Assembly: GCA_023213395.1 (NCBI GenBank)
Contig: CM041465.1
Location: 46,507,741 to 46,571,740 of the forward strand
Reading direction: 5' to 3'
DNA: 64,000 nucleotides
From: Cycas panzhihuaensis
Lineage: Eukaryota; Cycadophyta
Shown piece after piece: positions 1 through 10,489 of this stretch. The translations under genes and the position numbers were made by a program. Below the pieces are notes generated by a model. It was given only the letters and a program-made list of their open reading frames with translations. It was not told the DNA's origin and did no database searches. The first letter of the stretch is position 1. Each line of letters starts with the position of its first letter.

Positions 1-35
1 CTTAACTCCAAATCCAACATTGTGGTATCATAGCC
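1..35 (+). mobile_element. LTR tip plus primer-binding site (element J)
   Basis: The window opens with the last bases of an LTR (ending CCAACA at position 19), a TTG spacer and TGGTATCATAGCC at 23-35. The latter is one mismatch from the plant initiator-Met primer site TGGTATCAGAGCC. The same arrangement, with similar bases on both sides, occurs at 22641-22674. This would be the 5' end of a plus-strand element whose LTR body lies before the window. Confidence 0.5.
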
Positions 36-1218
36 TATGATTTAATCCTATTTTAAGTTTTTTAAAGCTACTTTTTATATTATTTTAGGAATAATTTTAT
101 GTCTTCTTTTAGTGATCTAGTTAGTCTCTTTTAAAGAACTTTTCAAGCTATTTAAGGGCCATTTTTAAATATTGAAAATGCCTTTTAATAAGTTAATTAA
201 TTCTATTTTTTGACATATTTTGGGGTCATTATTTTAAAGTTCATGAAGTTTTTTAGGGGTTGCTTTATTACGAAGTTGTGAAGTTTTAAGGGCCTATTTT
301 TTAAGCTATAGAAAGGAAGTTTTCATGGTAGAAATGGCAAATTATTGGTAATGATAAAATGTTTTTTGAGACCTGAGTTTTAGTGCATATGGCTAGCCAT
401 AACAATATTGCATGCATGTTTTATCTGAGTTTATAGAAGCATATTTTTTAAAGTTATTTTTATGCAAGAAAACTAGAAGCAAAAGTGCTACAAATATAGG
501 TTTGGTCATCCTATGAATGTAACTAATCTACTACTAAAAGGAAGAGTAAAAATAATTAAAAAATATAGTAAAAAGTGATTTATAATGGCTTTTTTAAATT
601 CATACTTTTTTACTAGAATATACAATTACTTTAAAACCCTATAAGGCTTATGAAAAAAGAAAATAATGGAAATATATCATGAAAAATATAAGAAGTTAAT
701 TTATATTTTTATTTTTTACTCAATTATTGGAAGTCTTAAATCTCTTTAGACTTCAGTATATATTATGTAGTCTGCCATGTATATTTATTAAAAAAGAAAA
801 GAAAAGAAAAGAATGACTTTCAAAAAATATTCTCTAATTTGAAGAGATGCAAGAAAAACTATATATATTGAAAAAATAAAATATTTTACAACTATTTATT
901 ATTGTTTGAATTTACCCCTATATTTTGAAAAAACAAGGAGAGAAATTAATTTTCTTTATGGATTAAGTGATGTTTTTTTACTACATTTTAAGTGGTCTCA
1001 CCTAGCTTCTTTGATCCCTTATATCCATACAACTATATAGTAGGATATTCTAGAAGTAACATCTCCTAATAATTATAGAATCTACCACTTTGTTTCTATA
1101 AAAATAAGCCTTACTATGGCTATAATCTAAGATACCTAGATGATTTTACAAGCACTTATATCATTAGAGAGTGACAGGTTTTGAACTTTTTAATAATGTA
1201 ACTGAGCATAGATTGGAT
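36..1218. other. AT-rich DNA without genes, probable interior of J
   Basis: No open frame or recognisable domain is seen. The stretch is rich in T and A runs and sits between the primer site of J and the insertion point of element A, so it is probably J leader sequence. That assignment rests on position only. Confidence 0.35.
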
Positions 1219-1223
1219 TAGAG

Positions 1224-1619
1224 TGGGATGTGACTTTCCTGCACTCTTTTCTCATACACAGAAATGACAATAGAAAATAAATAAGAAATGCATCTCTTAT
1301 ATTAATATTGGGAACTAATTACAAAAGTGAAGTACACTAAAGAGCACGAAATGGGCACAAAAGAAAACTAAAGAGTATCAAAGTATAGTTCTCATAAGAG
1401 AAGATAATTACACAATAACCTTCTTCTATAATCTATAATCCTTAAATAGATAAAAAGGGCATTTTCCCTATAATCTATTGGCAAATCAAATGCCACTGTA
1501 TTTTATTAGTGGCTTTAACAACCTATACACAAAAGTTAATAACTAACACTTAACCTTCTAGTGCCTTAACTATGAGTGCTAATATCTTGATTCTATTAAC
1601 TACATGTGGTCATGTAACA
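1224..1619 (-). repeat. 3' LTR of element A
   Basis: 396 bp, TG...CA ends in plus reading, matching 20248-20643 along its whole length with scattered substitutions. It is preceded by TAGAG. The run GGTCCCCTCCCCT immediately after it is the complement of the polypurine tract. Confidence 0.93.
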
Positions 1620-1649
1620 GGTCCCCTCCCCTAAGATGTTGAGTCCCTA

Positions 1650-1815
1650 AAGTAAAGGATATATGGATATTGCTTGATAAAATCCATTAATTCCCAAGTT
1701 ACCTCATTTGGTTCACAACCAACCCACTATACCAAATACTTATAAATTATCCTATTTTGAAGATATCATTATCTACTAGAGAAGATATATTTTGAGGCAA
1801 TAGTAAGAGTTTGTT
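1650..1815 (-). pseudogene. Element A chromodomain remnant
   Basis: Minus-strand reading gives a chromodomain-like C-terminus: YLV.W.G.EPNEVTWEL followed by a QYPY.. tail, close to the conserved YLVKWKG...TWE core of chromovirus integrases. Stops interrupt it. It lies directly before the polypurine tract and 3' LTR, where this domain belongs, and is cut off from the integrase by the insertion of B at 2020. Confidence 0.6.
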
Positions 1816-2024
1816 CTTCATCTAATAGAGATAGGACTATTTGTGGGGTTGTTCCCTTATTAAGATAGGTAACATAGAAGACATTATGAATCTTAGTATT
1901 GGGTATGGGTTCTAAGGAATATGCCATTTCACCAATATATTAGAGAACTTTATAAGAGCCATGGTAATGAGGACTAAGCTTCTAGTTCTTATGATATTTA
2001 AGAGATTGTTACTTATATAGTTGA

Positions 2025-2612
2025 TGATGAGGATGTCTTGTAAGGAAAATATTCAATCTCACATAAATTACAATAAGAAAGAGACAAAAAGTAAGGAGAA
2101 TCCTTTTTAATTCTAATTCTATTTTATTCTATCCACTATGCTAAAAGATAGTCTAAAATTATATTTATATAAGCAAAAGAAGGAAGTTTAGAAACTTCTA
2201 CCCATAACCCTAAAAACTCCTCAATTATAAAAAATAGAATATCACTCGGTATTTCTAAGTTAAGTTCTATAAAGAAAAACTAAACTACTAATGTTTATTA
2301 CATAAAAGTGAAAACTAGTTTAAAATTAACTATTATTTTTAAACATACAAAATAAATTTCAATTTTTAAATATTTTTGGAGTTTTTTTTTGGCTAAAAAT
2401 TTATGGGCCTATGATGGGCCTTTGTCCCAGCCCTAAGTCATTTTCACTTGTTCTACTTAGATAGACCTTTAGTTTGGAATTAGAAGGACTAAATTCTAAC
2501 CACCAAGTTAAAAGTTATGCTTCAATTAGTAGACCCCAAAATTTAAAGAAAAATAACTAAAAAAGTAAACAATATATAGAGCTTTTATGAAGGTCTAGAT
2601 GCTCCTACATCA
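2025..2612 (-). repeat. 3' LTR of element B
   Basis: 588 bp ending ...CTACATCA in plus reading. It aligns throughout with 13930-14518. The pyrimidine-rich complement of the polypurine tract begins at 2613. Confidence 0.92.
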
Positions 2613-2639
2613 TCCTCCCCAAGTTAAAAATAACTTTAC

Positions 2640-2865
2640 CCCTATAAGTTATTATAATGAAGTTCTCACCATTTATCGAGATTCAACCACTTTAGTTCTT
2701 CTACAATGATCTAGGTGTCATCTGCTTATGGCAGACCTTTTCATTGCACTAGGTACCTATTGTAATTTCCCTATCCTGTGCTCATTGTCTTTATATCTAA
2801 CACCTACTCAATTTCTTCTCACTTCTTCCTTAGTATTTAGAGGCCCTAACTTGCCACTTCACGTT
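2640..2865 (-). pseudogene. Element B chromodomain-like C-terminus
   Basis: The minus-strand reading contains a NRYLVQ.KGLP core, then ..DDT.IIVEEL and ..LNLDKW. This resembles the gypsy C-terminal pattern RYLVQWKG.P...ATW....L..LNP. It lies between the insertion point of C (TATAA at 2866) and B's polypurine tract. Stops are present at several Trp/Gln positions. Confidence 0.55.
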
Positions 2866-2870
2866 TATAA

Positions 2871-3100
2871 TGCTGGAAATCAAACCTACAATAAGATAGT
2901 ATTCATAAATAGAACAGAAACAAACACCTTAGGATCAAACAATACCCTTAAGATGCCTCAAATTGTATTAAGAAAACATCCTTACAACTGATACATCATA
3001 TGATACACTATGTGTGTATTTATAATACATGACGTGATAATGAGAGTGGGACCCACTTGCATATGGTACAAAATAAATATGTATTACTAATATTCCAATA
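2871..3100 (-). repeat. 3' LTR of element C
   Basis: 230 bp. By hand count it differs from 10133-10362 at about 27 positions, nearly all transitions. It is followed by CTCCCCCTTA, the complement of the polypurine tract. The LTRs of D at 4496 and 7680 are the same family in inverted orientation. Confidence 0.92.
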
Positions 3101-3123
3101 CTCCCCCTTAATGCATATTTGGG

Positions 3124-4199
3124 TCATTTGTATTTGTAATGCCTTGTCCTTAGAAATGTCTTGAAGATGATGCCTTCAACTTGATCCTTGTCTTCAATCT
3201 TGTAGTGATGTCTTTGCTGTAGAATGGTGTCTTCAACCTGATTTTCGTCTTTAATTCTATATTGATGTCTTTGTTGTAGCAACTCTAGCAAGTGTAAATC
3301 ATGATTCTTCATTATGGTTGGTCTAGTCTTATTTTGATGTAGATCCTATAAGTAACCATCTTCAAATACAACTTACTTATCATCATTATCCTGTATAAAT
3401 TCTTGATCACCATGTACAACAATGATTTTTTCAACATTTGGAGCAAAATCTTAATCAAATTGCATACTCTTTAAACTTGAATCAATGCTCAAAGAAGGAA
3501 TAATATTTAAACTTGAATCAATATAAGACTAATTTTCTATAGGACCATCAGATTCATATTCAAATTCCTTTGAAATAATAGTGTCATCTAAATAGACATT
3601 TATCGATTCATCACTCTCAACATCTTCAATAATAGTTATAGTATCATCAATACATTCAATCATATGTTTAGTAGTAGTTTCATCAATATTCAAATATTCT
3701 TCATCTTGATATACTGTTTCATCAGTTTTGATAATATTTTCTTCATTCATTTTACCTATATCATAACCATCATTGATCTTATTTGCCTTTTCAATCATTT
3801 GTTGCATCTCTTCAGGAGTTTGTTCAAATACATCTTTTAAAAATCCTAAGCTTCCTTTGTAGTACTTGCATGTTGAATCTTAGGAATGATAAAATGATAT
3901 GCGAAAGGAAGATCAACCTTATCTAATGCAACAAGAATCATGATAAATGACTTTTTGTCTTTTTTTTCAAGCATTTCCTTTTCTTCTTCATTCTTAGGAA
4001 TATCATATCCATCAGTAACAAGTTTCCAAAACCCTCTAGCTATGAAAAAACATCTTATTTTAATTGTCCAAAAGAAAGAGTTTGCTCTATTACACTTAGG
4101 TATTGGAAGAAATAAACCCCTTAAGTAATATTCATTTATTTTATGGATATATATAACCACATCATTCTCCTCCATGATTGTAAGTGTACCTCCAAACAA
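3124..4199 (-). pseudogene. Element C gag-like protein with acidic tail
   Basis: Read from the ATG at 4199. Residues about 15-75 resemble the N-terminal part of copia-type gag (UBN2-like): FFWTIKIRCFFIARGFWKLV followed by TDGYDIP. A helical segment and then a long Asp/Glu-rich region (about residues 150-240, IDET and DDT motifs) follow. The end carries two copies of a 19-residue repeat starting LQQRH. No zinc knuckle and no pol are seen. Several stops interrupt the frame. One TAG, just after a VVFEDGYL motif, is shared with the D copy and may be the real end. The acidic tail matches no family I recognise. Confidence 0.62.
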
Positions 4200-4495
4200 T
4201 GTCTTTTTTTTTCAATTAGAAAACTTACCTAATATTGCTAACATGCCCATTAATCAATCTCAAAAAACCTTTTCATGTCTCATGTCCCTCATATCACTGA
4301 CTTCATTATCATATCATCACCTTGTCCATCTCTCATATTGCTAAATAGTCACATACAATGAATATCTGAACCACTTCCTTCACCATCAAATCAATGCCTA
4401 TACCACATACATCTCACAAAGATCATGCATACCTCACATCACCATTAAATCGCCAAGATACATCATACTTTACTTAATTTCCCAAAACATGACTC

Positions 4496-4717
4496 TATTG
4501 GAATATTGATAATGCACATTTATTTTGTCCCACATGTAAGTGGGTCCTACTCTCATTATCATGACATGTATTATTATGTATCATATTATATCAGTTGTAA
4601 TGATGTTTTGTTAATACAATGGAGGTACCTTAAGGGTACCATTTGATCCTGTGGAGGTGCTTTTATTCTATTTGGTTCTATTTTTGAATATCTTATTATA
4701 TGTTCTATTTTCCATCA
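4496..4717 (+). repeat. 5' LTR of element D
   Basis: 222 bp from TATTGGAATATTG (the usual TG start has become TA) to ...TTTTCCATCA. It aligns along its length with 7680-7914 and, inverted, with the LTRs of C. Confidence 0.93.
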
Positions 4718-4730
4718 TGGTATCAGAGCG
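4718..4730 (+). promoter_or_regulatory. Primer-binding site of element D
   Basis: TGGTATCAGAGCG directly abuts the LTR end CCATCA. Twelve bases match the initiator-Met tRNA 3' end complement. A second imperfect copy (AGTATCAGAGCGG) lies some 30 bp downstream. Confidence 0.85.
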
Positions 4731-6501
4731 CCCATGTTGAGAGAGGTATTTTGTTTAGTATCAGAGCGGTGTTTTAGGAGGTGCCATCAAGGGTTGAAAT
4801 CATATTTGAGAGAATAAACATTGAAATTTCTAAAAAGTAATGGTAAAATTAAGATAAAATGGCTCGTTCTATAAAATTTGAGTGGTTGCGCTACAAATTT
4901 TGGGGTGAAAGTGTGAAAATTAGAGCAGAATTAATTTCAGCATGTTTTTTTCTATCATCGTATTTTTGGGATAGATTTACAACCTCAACTTCAAAGAGCC
5001 ATAACTTTAGCTACATGTATCCAAATGACCTCAATTTGTTTTGATTCTATGTTCTTTTAAATTTACATTCTAATGGAAGTGGTTTGAGGTTCATCAGAGT
5101 TTAGAGTGAAAAGTTATTAGTAGTTTATCAGAAGGTACTATTATAGTCCCTAGAAACACTAATTATGAAATTCTTAAAAGGGCCATAACTTTTGATCTAG
5201 ATATTAAAATTCAATTTCTAAAATGTTGGAATTATATTTCATAGGCCATCATTTCCATCTATATTTTATGCATTTTTTAGCTATATTTATTTTTAGAAAT
5301 AAGCTTTTTAGGAATTTAAGGGTTTCATATTGATATGGTGATGTGAATAAGGCAATTGTAATGAGGTGATATAAGTGTTTTGTACTCTTAATTAGCAACA
5401 AAGTAGTGACATTTGGCATTGGCATAGTGCTATCTTACATATGATTTATAGAAGTTAGGTAATATTGCAATATGAGGTAACTTTGTGATATGGCAATGCT
5501 TGTGAGTGTCTTTGAATACCTAACTCATTGGTGATATGAGGCATGGTTGTGACGATGAGACATGCATATGGTGAAATAAAGAAGTTGGCGATGTTAGTTA
5601 TCTTGCATGTGAGTGCATGAGAGAGTTTGTAAGGCATGTTAGTGATATAGTGCTCTTTAGCATGCGATTATATGAGAGTACTTTGATGATATGATGCATT
5701 GATGAGGTGACTATTTGAGGCTTTCTTGTGTGTATTATACATGGGAGAGTACTTTGTGATGTGATACGACATTAATTCATGTTGATGAGGGTGACTATTA
5801 GTAACTAGAGATGCATGATGGTGATTGTGTAATGGTAATTTGAGTGTTTTCTTACATTTATTTATATGAGAGAACTATTATGATGATGACATAGTGTGGT
5901 AATTAAATGATTGTGCATATGTTTATATGAATGAGTTAGATGGCATATGGCAACTTAGTGCTTCTTGGAATGTGATTTATATGAAGGAGCTTTATGGGCA
6001 TGATAAGGCAAATTTGAGGACAAGAAAAATGACGATTTGAGGCAATGAGGTGCTTGTTGCATGTGAGGTTACATGATAAGATTAGACATTTGTTGGGCAT
6101 GTGAAGGGCAAAATTAGGGTTATTTTAATGATATTTTTTCAATTGACTGAATGCAAAGAATGATGAGTTTTTTTAAGTTACCTGAATTGCAGGGAAATAA
6201 ACTTTGTTGAGTGGTGTTGTGGCATGAGTTATATTTTGGGCAATTAAGTGAGGTATGATTTGTCTTAGCGATTTAATGGTGATGTGAGGTATGCATGATT
6301 TCTATGAGATGTATGTGGTATAAGCTTTGATTCTATGGTGAAGTAAGTGTTTCTTTGTATGTGACTATTTGGCAATATGTGAGATGCATAAGGTAATGAT
6401 ATGATGATGATGTTTGTAATAAGAGGGACATAAGATATGAGAAAGTTTGTTGAGATTGATGGGTGAATTTGTTGATTGAAAAAGGGATGTAGTGTTAGAA
6501 A
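4731..6501 (+). repeat. Leader of element D with degenerate tandem repeats
   Basis: There is no supported coding frame. From about 5330 to 6450 a loose unit recurs every 50-125 bp: CATGTGATTTATATGAGAG-like, then a GATGATATGAGGC-like part. Examples are near 5600, 5650, 5725, 5850, 5911 and 5970. The inverted counterpart is seen in C at about 8060-8560, so the array is a family feature and not local. Confidence 0.45.
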
Positions 6502-7656
6502 ATGACATTTACAATCATGGAGGATAATGATGTGGTTATATATGCTCTTGGAACAAATGAATACTACTTAAGAGATTCATTTCTTCTAATACCTAAGTGT
6601 AATGAAGACGACTACTTCTTTTGGACAATTAAAATGAGATGCCTTTTCATAGTTAGAGGTTTGTAAAAGATTGTTACTGATGAATATGATATCCCTAAGG
6701 ATGAAGAAGAAAAGGAAATGCTTGAGAAGAAATATAGAAAGGTATTCATTATGATTCATGCTATATTCAACCAGGTTGATCTTCCTTCTTAATACCATTT
6801 TGTCATTCCTATGATTCTACATGTAATTACTGCTAAAGAAGCTTGGAATTTTCTAAGGGAAGTATTTGAACTAACTCCTGAAGAAACACAACAAATGATT
6901 GAAAAGGAAATTAAGGTCAATTATGGTTATGGTATAGGTACAACAAATGAAGAAAATATCATCAACATTGATGAAACAACATGTTAAGATGAAGAAGGTA
7001 TAAGTACTGATGAAATTTCTACTGAATGTAAAGAAATGATGGTTGAATATATTGATGAGACTACAACTACTGATGAAGATGTTGAAAGTGATGAGTTGAT
7101 AAAGGTTTATATAGATGACACCATGATTTTAAGAGAAATTGAGTATGAATCTGATGATCCTATAAAGGATGAGTCTTATATTGATGATATTCGTACTTTA
7201 AGTATTGATTCAAGTTTAAATGATGATCCTACTTTGAGCACTGATTCAATTTTAAAGAGCATGCAAGTTGATCAAGATTCTATTCCAAAGATTGAAGAAA
7301 TCATTGTTGTACATGGTGATCAAGAACTTATACAGGATAATGATGACAATCAAGTTGTATTTGAAGATGGTTACTTATAGGATCTTCATCATAATTAGAC
7401 TAGACTAGCCGTAATAAAGAATCAGGATTTGCACTTGCTAAAACAACTATATCAATGTCGTCACTATAGAATTGAAGATGGAAATTAAATTGGGGATATC
7501 ATCTTACAAAGGTATTAATATAGAATTGAAGATGAAAATCAAGATAAAGACATCATTCTACAGCAAACACATCACTATAAGATTGAAGACAAGGATCAAG
7601 TTGAAGACATCATTTTCAAGACATTTCCAAGGACAAGGCATTGTAAATATAAATGA
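6502..7656 (+). pseudogene. Element D gag-like protein with acidic tail
   Basis: Read from ATG 6502 (a second ATG at 6517 starts MEDNDVVIYAL). It aligns with the C gag: FFWTIKMRCLFIVRGL, then TDEYDIPKDEEEKEMLEKK, then a segment ending TPEETQQMIEKE, and a strongly acidic region with repeated DET, DDT and DESD motifs. Downstream are three copies of a 19-residue repeat (for example HHYKIEDKDQVEDII). Stops occur after about residue 50 and at several later points. The TAG at 7378-7380 after DGYL is also in C. The function of the acidic region is unknown. Confidence 0.65.
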
Positions 7657-7679
7657 CCCAAATGTGCATTAAGGGGGAG

Positions 7680-7914
7680 TGTTGGAATATTGATAATACA
7701 TATTTGTTTTGTCCCACATGCAAATGGGTCCTACTCTTACTATCATGACATGTATTATAAATACATAACATTATGTATCATATTATATCAATTATAATGA
7801 TGTTATGTTAATACAATGGAGGTACCTTAAGGGTGTCATTCTATCCTGTGGAGGTGCTTTTATCCTATTTGGTTCTGTTTGTGAATATCTTATTATAGGT
7901 TCTATTTTCCATCA
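7680..7914 (+). repeat. 3' LTR of element D
   Basis: 235 bp, TGTTGGAATATTG to ...TTTTCCATCA. It is preceded by the polypurine tract and followed by GACTC. It keeps the canonical TG start that the 5' copy has lost. Confidence 0.93.
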
Positions 7915-7919
7915 GACTC

Positions 7920-10120
7920 ATGCCACAACATTACCATGAACAATCCACATAATGATCTATACCATTCAATAAAGTTTGCTTCCTTTCAACTCAAGTGTCT
8001 TCAACAAATAGCTCAATTTCTTATCAATTTGTGATCATCATTACCTTGATAATAATCACCCATAAACATGCCCTCTTATTACCTACTTCTTGCCCATATC
8101 ACACCCTCAAACTCCCCTAATTAACTTGCCATATAACTTACATACAATAAGTACCTCATCACCTCATATCACCATCTTTCTTGCCCTTAAATTTGCCTTA
8201 TCATGCCCTCTTCTTTTCCCATAAAGCTCCTTCATGTAAATCATATTTCAAGGAGCACTAAATAGCCATATGCCACCCAACTCACTCATGTAAACACATG
8301 CATAATTGCCTCATCACCACACTATGTCATCATCATAATAGCTCTCTCATATAGAACACATGCAAGAAAGCACTCAATTTCCATTAAACAATCACCATCA
8401 TACACCTCAAATCACCAATAGAGTACTAAATGACTTAATGTCATCTTATATTACCAAAGTACTCTCCCATGTACAACACATGCAAGAGAGCCTTAAATAG
8501 TCACCTCATATTGCAACATCACCTAACTTATTCTCTCATGTAAATCACATGTAAGAAAGCACCATGCCAATGCCAAATGTCATCGCTTCGTCACTAATTA
8601 AGAGTGCAAAATAAACACTCATATCACCTCATTACCATTGCCTCATCACTTAGCCATTTCCACAATGCCTCATATATACCACATATCACCATTGAATATA
8701 TGCTTGCCCACTTAAAATAAAGTAGTAGTGATATTTCAACCTTTCTAATAAAGAGCTTCCACTATATAAATTGAATGACAAAGACATCTCAAAAAATAAT
8801 GAATATTAAACTATGATAAGTGAATATATCAATGGGCATATATTAAATTAAGAAATATTGAACTCGCAATGCCTCACAAGGGTAATATGACTGTGATATT
8901 AATTAAATTGGTGGCTGATGACTTCATTAAAATAAATCAACACAAATTTATAAATATCAAAGGTGAATTCCAATATAAAGTTGAAATGATCAATTGGCGA
9001 CTAAGGATGAATAAATATATAATATTAATGCTCAAAATAACAAGTCAAAATCAATGATTAATATTAGGTGGGCAACTTTATAGAATGATAATTTTGCCAA
9101 ATGATATATAATGATTAATGGCCATATCTAAAAATAACTACATATATATATCATAGCATATAAATAATAAGAGTGGATGAATTTTATCATGCAGTTGTAG
9201 TCATAGGCAATAACTTTAACATACTCAATACAAACTAAATTCAAAGTTATCATGCACATGTATATATAGATAGGTGGCAGTAAAATTAGAAAATAATTAG
9301 AAGCTCCATGTATTTAATTACCCTTACATCATGGCTCTATGAGATTATTGAAAATACTCATACTCAAATATTGTAGTGCTTTTGATTAAAACATCATAGT
9401 GGACATCAAATATATTCACGCAATGAATGAATTCATATAAATGATGCAAATATACTAACACCAACAGATGGATAAATTACAATGATATAGAAGAGATATA
9501 TATTCACACAAGTTGGGTAAACATGTAGAGGGCCGACTTTATTTATTCATTGCAGACTACAATATAAATATCAAATAGATATACAAGTAGTTGAACAAAG
9601 AACACGTAGGGCAGCACAGATATATCATGGTGATGGGCAATATAATTTTTTATGGTAAATAGAATAATAATTGGGCAACCTCATATATATCAATTGGTGA
9701 CATTTAAATATATAAAGATTACCTCATTATTTATGATTATATACAAGAGCAAATTACGATATCTTTAGGCTTTATGACATGATCTAAAGACTTGTAAATA
9801 ATACTACATAAAGTCTATGTTTTCCATGGTGAATGCAAACTTAGAATGGTTGCATTTTCCCAATCCTCTTCATTAGTACTAGTATCACACCACCTTCACT
9901 ACTTCTTACATGCTTTTATATATTAGGTTTTTTCCAATCTCAAACATGAATGGAGACGTTACTAGTCATAATAATAATCACCTCAGATTTCACGAACCAC
10001 CATGAACAATAGGTAACAAAGGCCATAGTCATGCCAAGATTAGGGTTTTTGCCTCAACACAACCACGACCCATCAAACTGAGTCATGGGACAAACACACA
10101 ATCATAACTTGCTCAACTTG
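7920..10120 (-). other. Leader of element C, no genes
   Basis: This is the minus-strand 5' untranslated region of C, split from the gag by D. It contains the inverted version of D's degenerate repeat array (about 8060-8560). The 62-codon frame at 8869-9057 has no homologous frame in D and is not supported as a gene. Confidence 0.55.
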
Positions 10121-10132
10121 GCTATGATACCA
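10121..10132 (-). promoter_or_regulatory. Primer-binding site of element C
   Basis: The minus strand reads TGGTATCATAGC immediately after the LTR boundary at 10133. There is one mismatch to the initiator-Met primer site, and it is the same variant as at 23-35. Confidence 0.8.
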
Positions 10133-10362
10133 TGTTAGAAATCAAACTTGTAATAAGATAGTATTTACAAATAGAATAGAAATAAACACCTTAGGATCAA
10201 ATGGTACCTTTAAGGTACCTCAAATTGTATTAACAAAACATCCTTACAATTGATACATCATATGATACACTATGTGTATATTTATAATACATGACATGAT
10301 AGTGAGAGTGGGACCCACTTATATGTGGGATAAAATAAATGTGTATTACTAATATTCTAATA
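10133..10362 (-). repeat. 5' LTR of element C
   Basis: 230 bp, partner of 2871-3100. Followed by TATAA at 10363-10367, which duplicates 2866-2870. Confidence 0.92.
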
Positions 10363-10388
10363 TATAATTTACCTCTTTATCTCCTTTA

Positions 10389-10390
<2 letters not shown>

Positions 10391-10440
<50 letters not shown>
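10391..10440. repeat. (AT)n microsatellite
   Basis: About 25 uninterrupted AT units, 23 bp beyond the target duplication of C and inside element B. Confidence 0.98.
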
Positions 10441-10443
<3 letters not shown>

Positions 10444-10489
10444 AAACATAAAAATAGGAGAGATATCAAAGTATTCTAGAAGATTCACC

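Larger units (their letters stand above)
4496..7914 (+). mobile_element. Element D: gag-only LTR retrotransposon inserted in C
   Basis: LTRs 4496-4717 and 7680-7914 are flanked by exact GACTC (4491-4495 and 7915-7919). A primer site at 4718-4730 and the polypurine tract AAGGGGGAG at 7671-7679 are in the right places. Total length is 3.4 kb: an untranslated leader of about 1.8 kb and a single gag-like frame. It is the same family as C but in the opposite orientation, inserted 0.3 kb upstream of C's gag start. The two copies therefore form long inverted repeats. Confidence 0.95.
2871..10362 (-). mobile_element. Element C: gag-only LTR retrotransposon inserted in B
   Basis: Two 230-bp LTRs (2871-3100 and 10133-10362) are flanked by exact TATAA copies (2866-2870 and 10363-10367). 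A minus-strand primer site TGGTATCATAGC reads from 10132 to 10121, and a polypurine tract (complement at 3101-3110) adjoins the 3' LTR. Without the nested D it is about 4.1 kb: a leader of roughly 2.5 kb, one gag-like frame and no trace of protease, RT or integrase. That makes it non-autonomous, resembling elements described as TR-GAG. Confidence 0.92.

Noticed and set aside
4859-5044. 61-codon frame soon after D's primer site
   Set aside because: Lies in the leader; no matching open frame seen in the inverted C copy and no motif.
8869-9057. 62-codon frame in the C leader
   Set aside because: No motif and on the strand opposite to C's gag.
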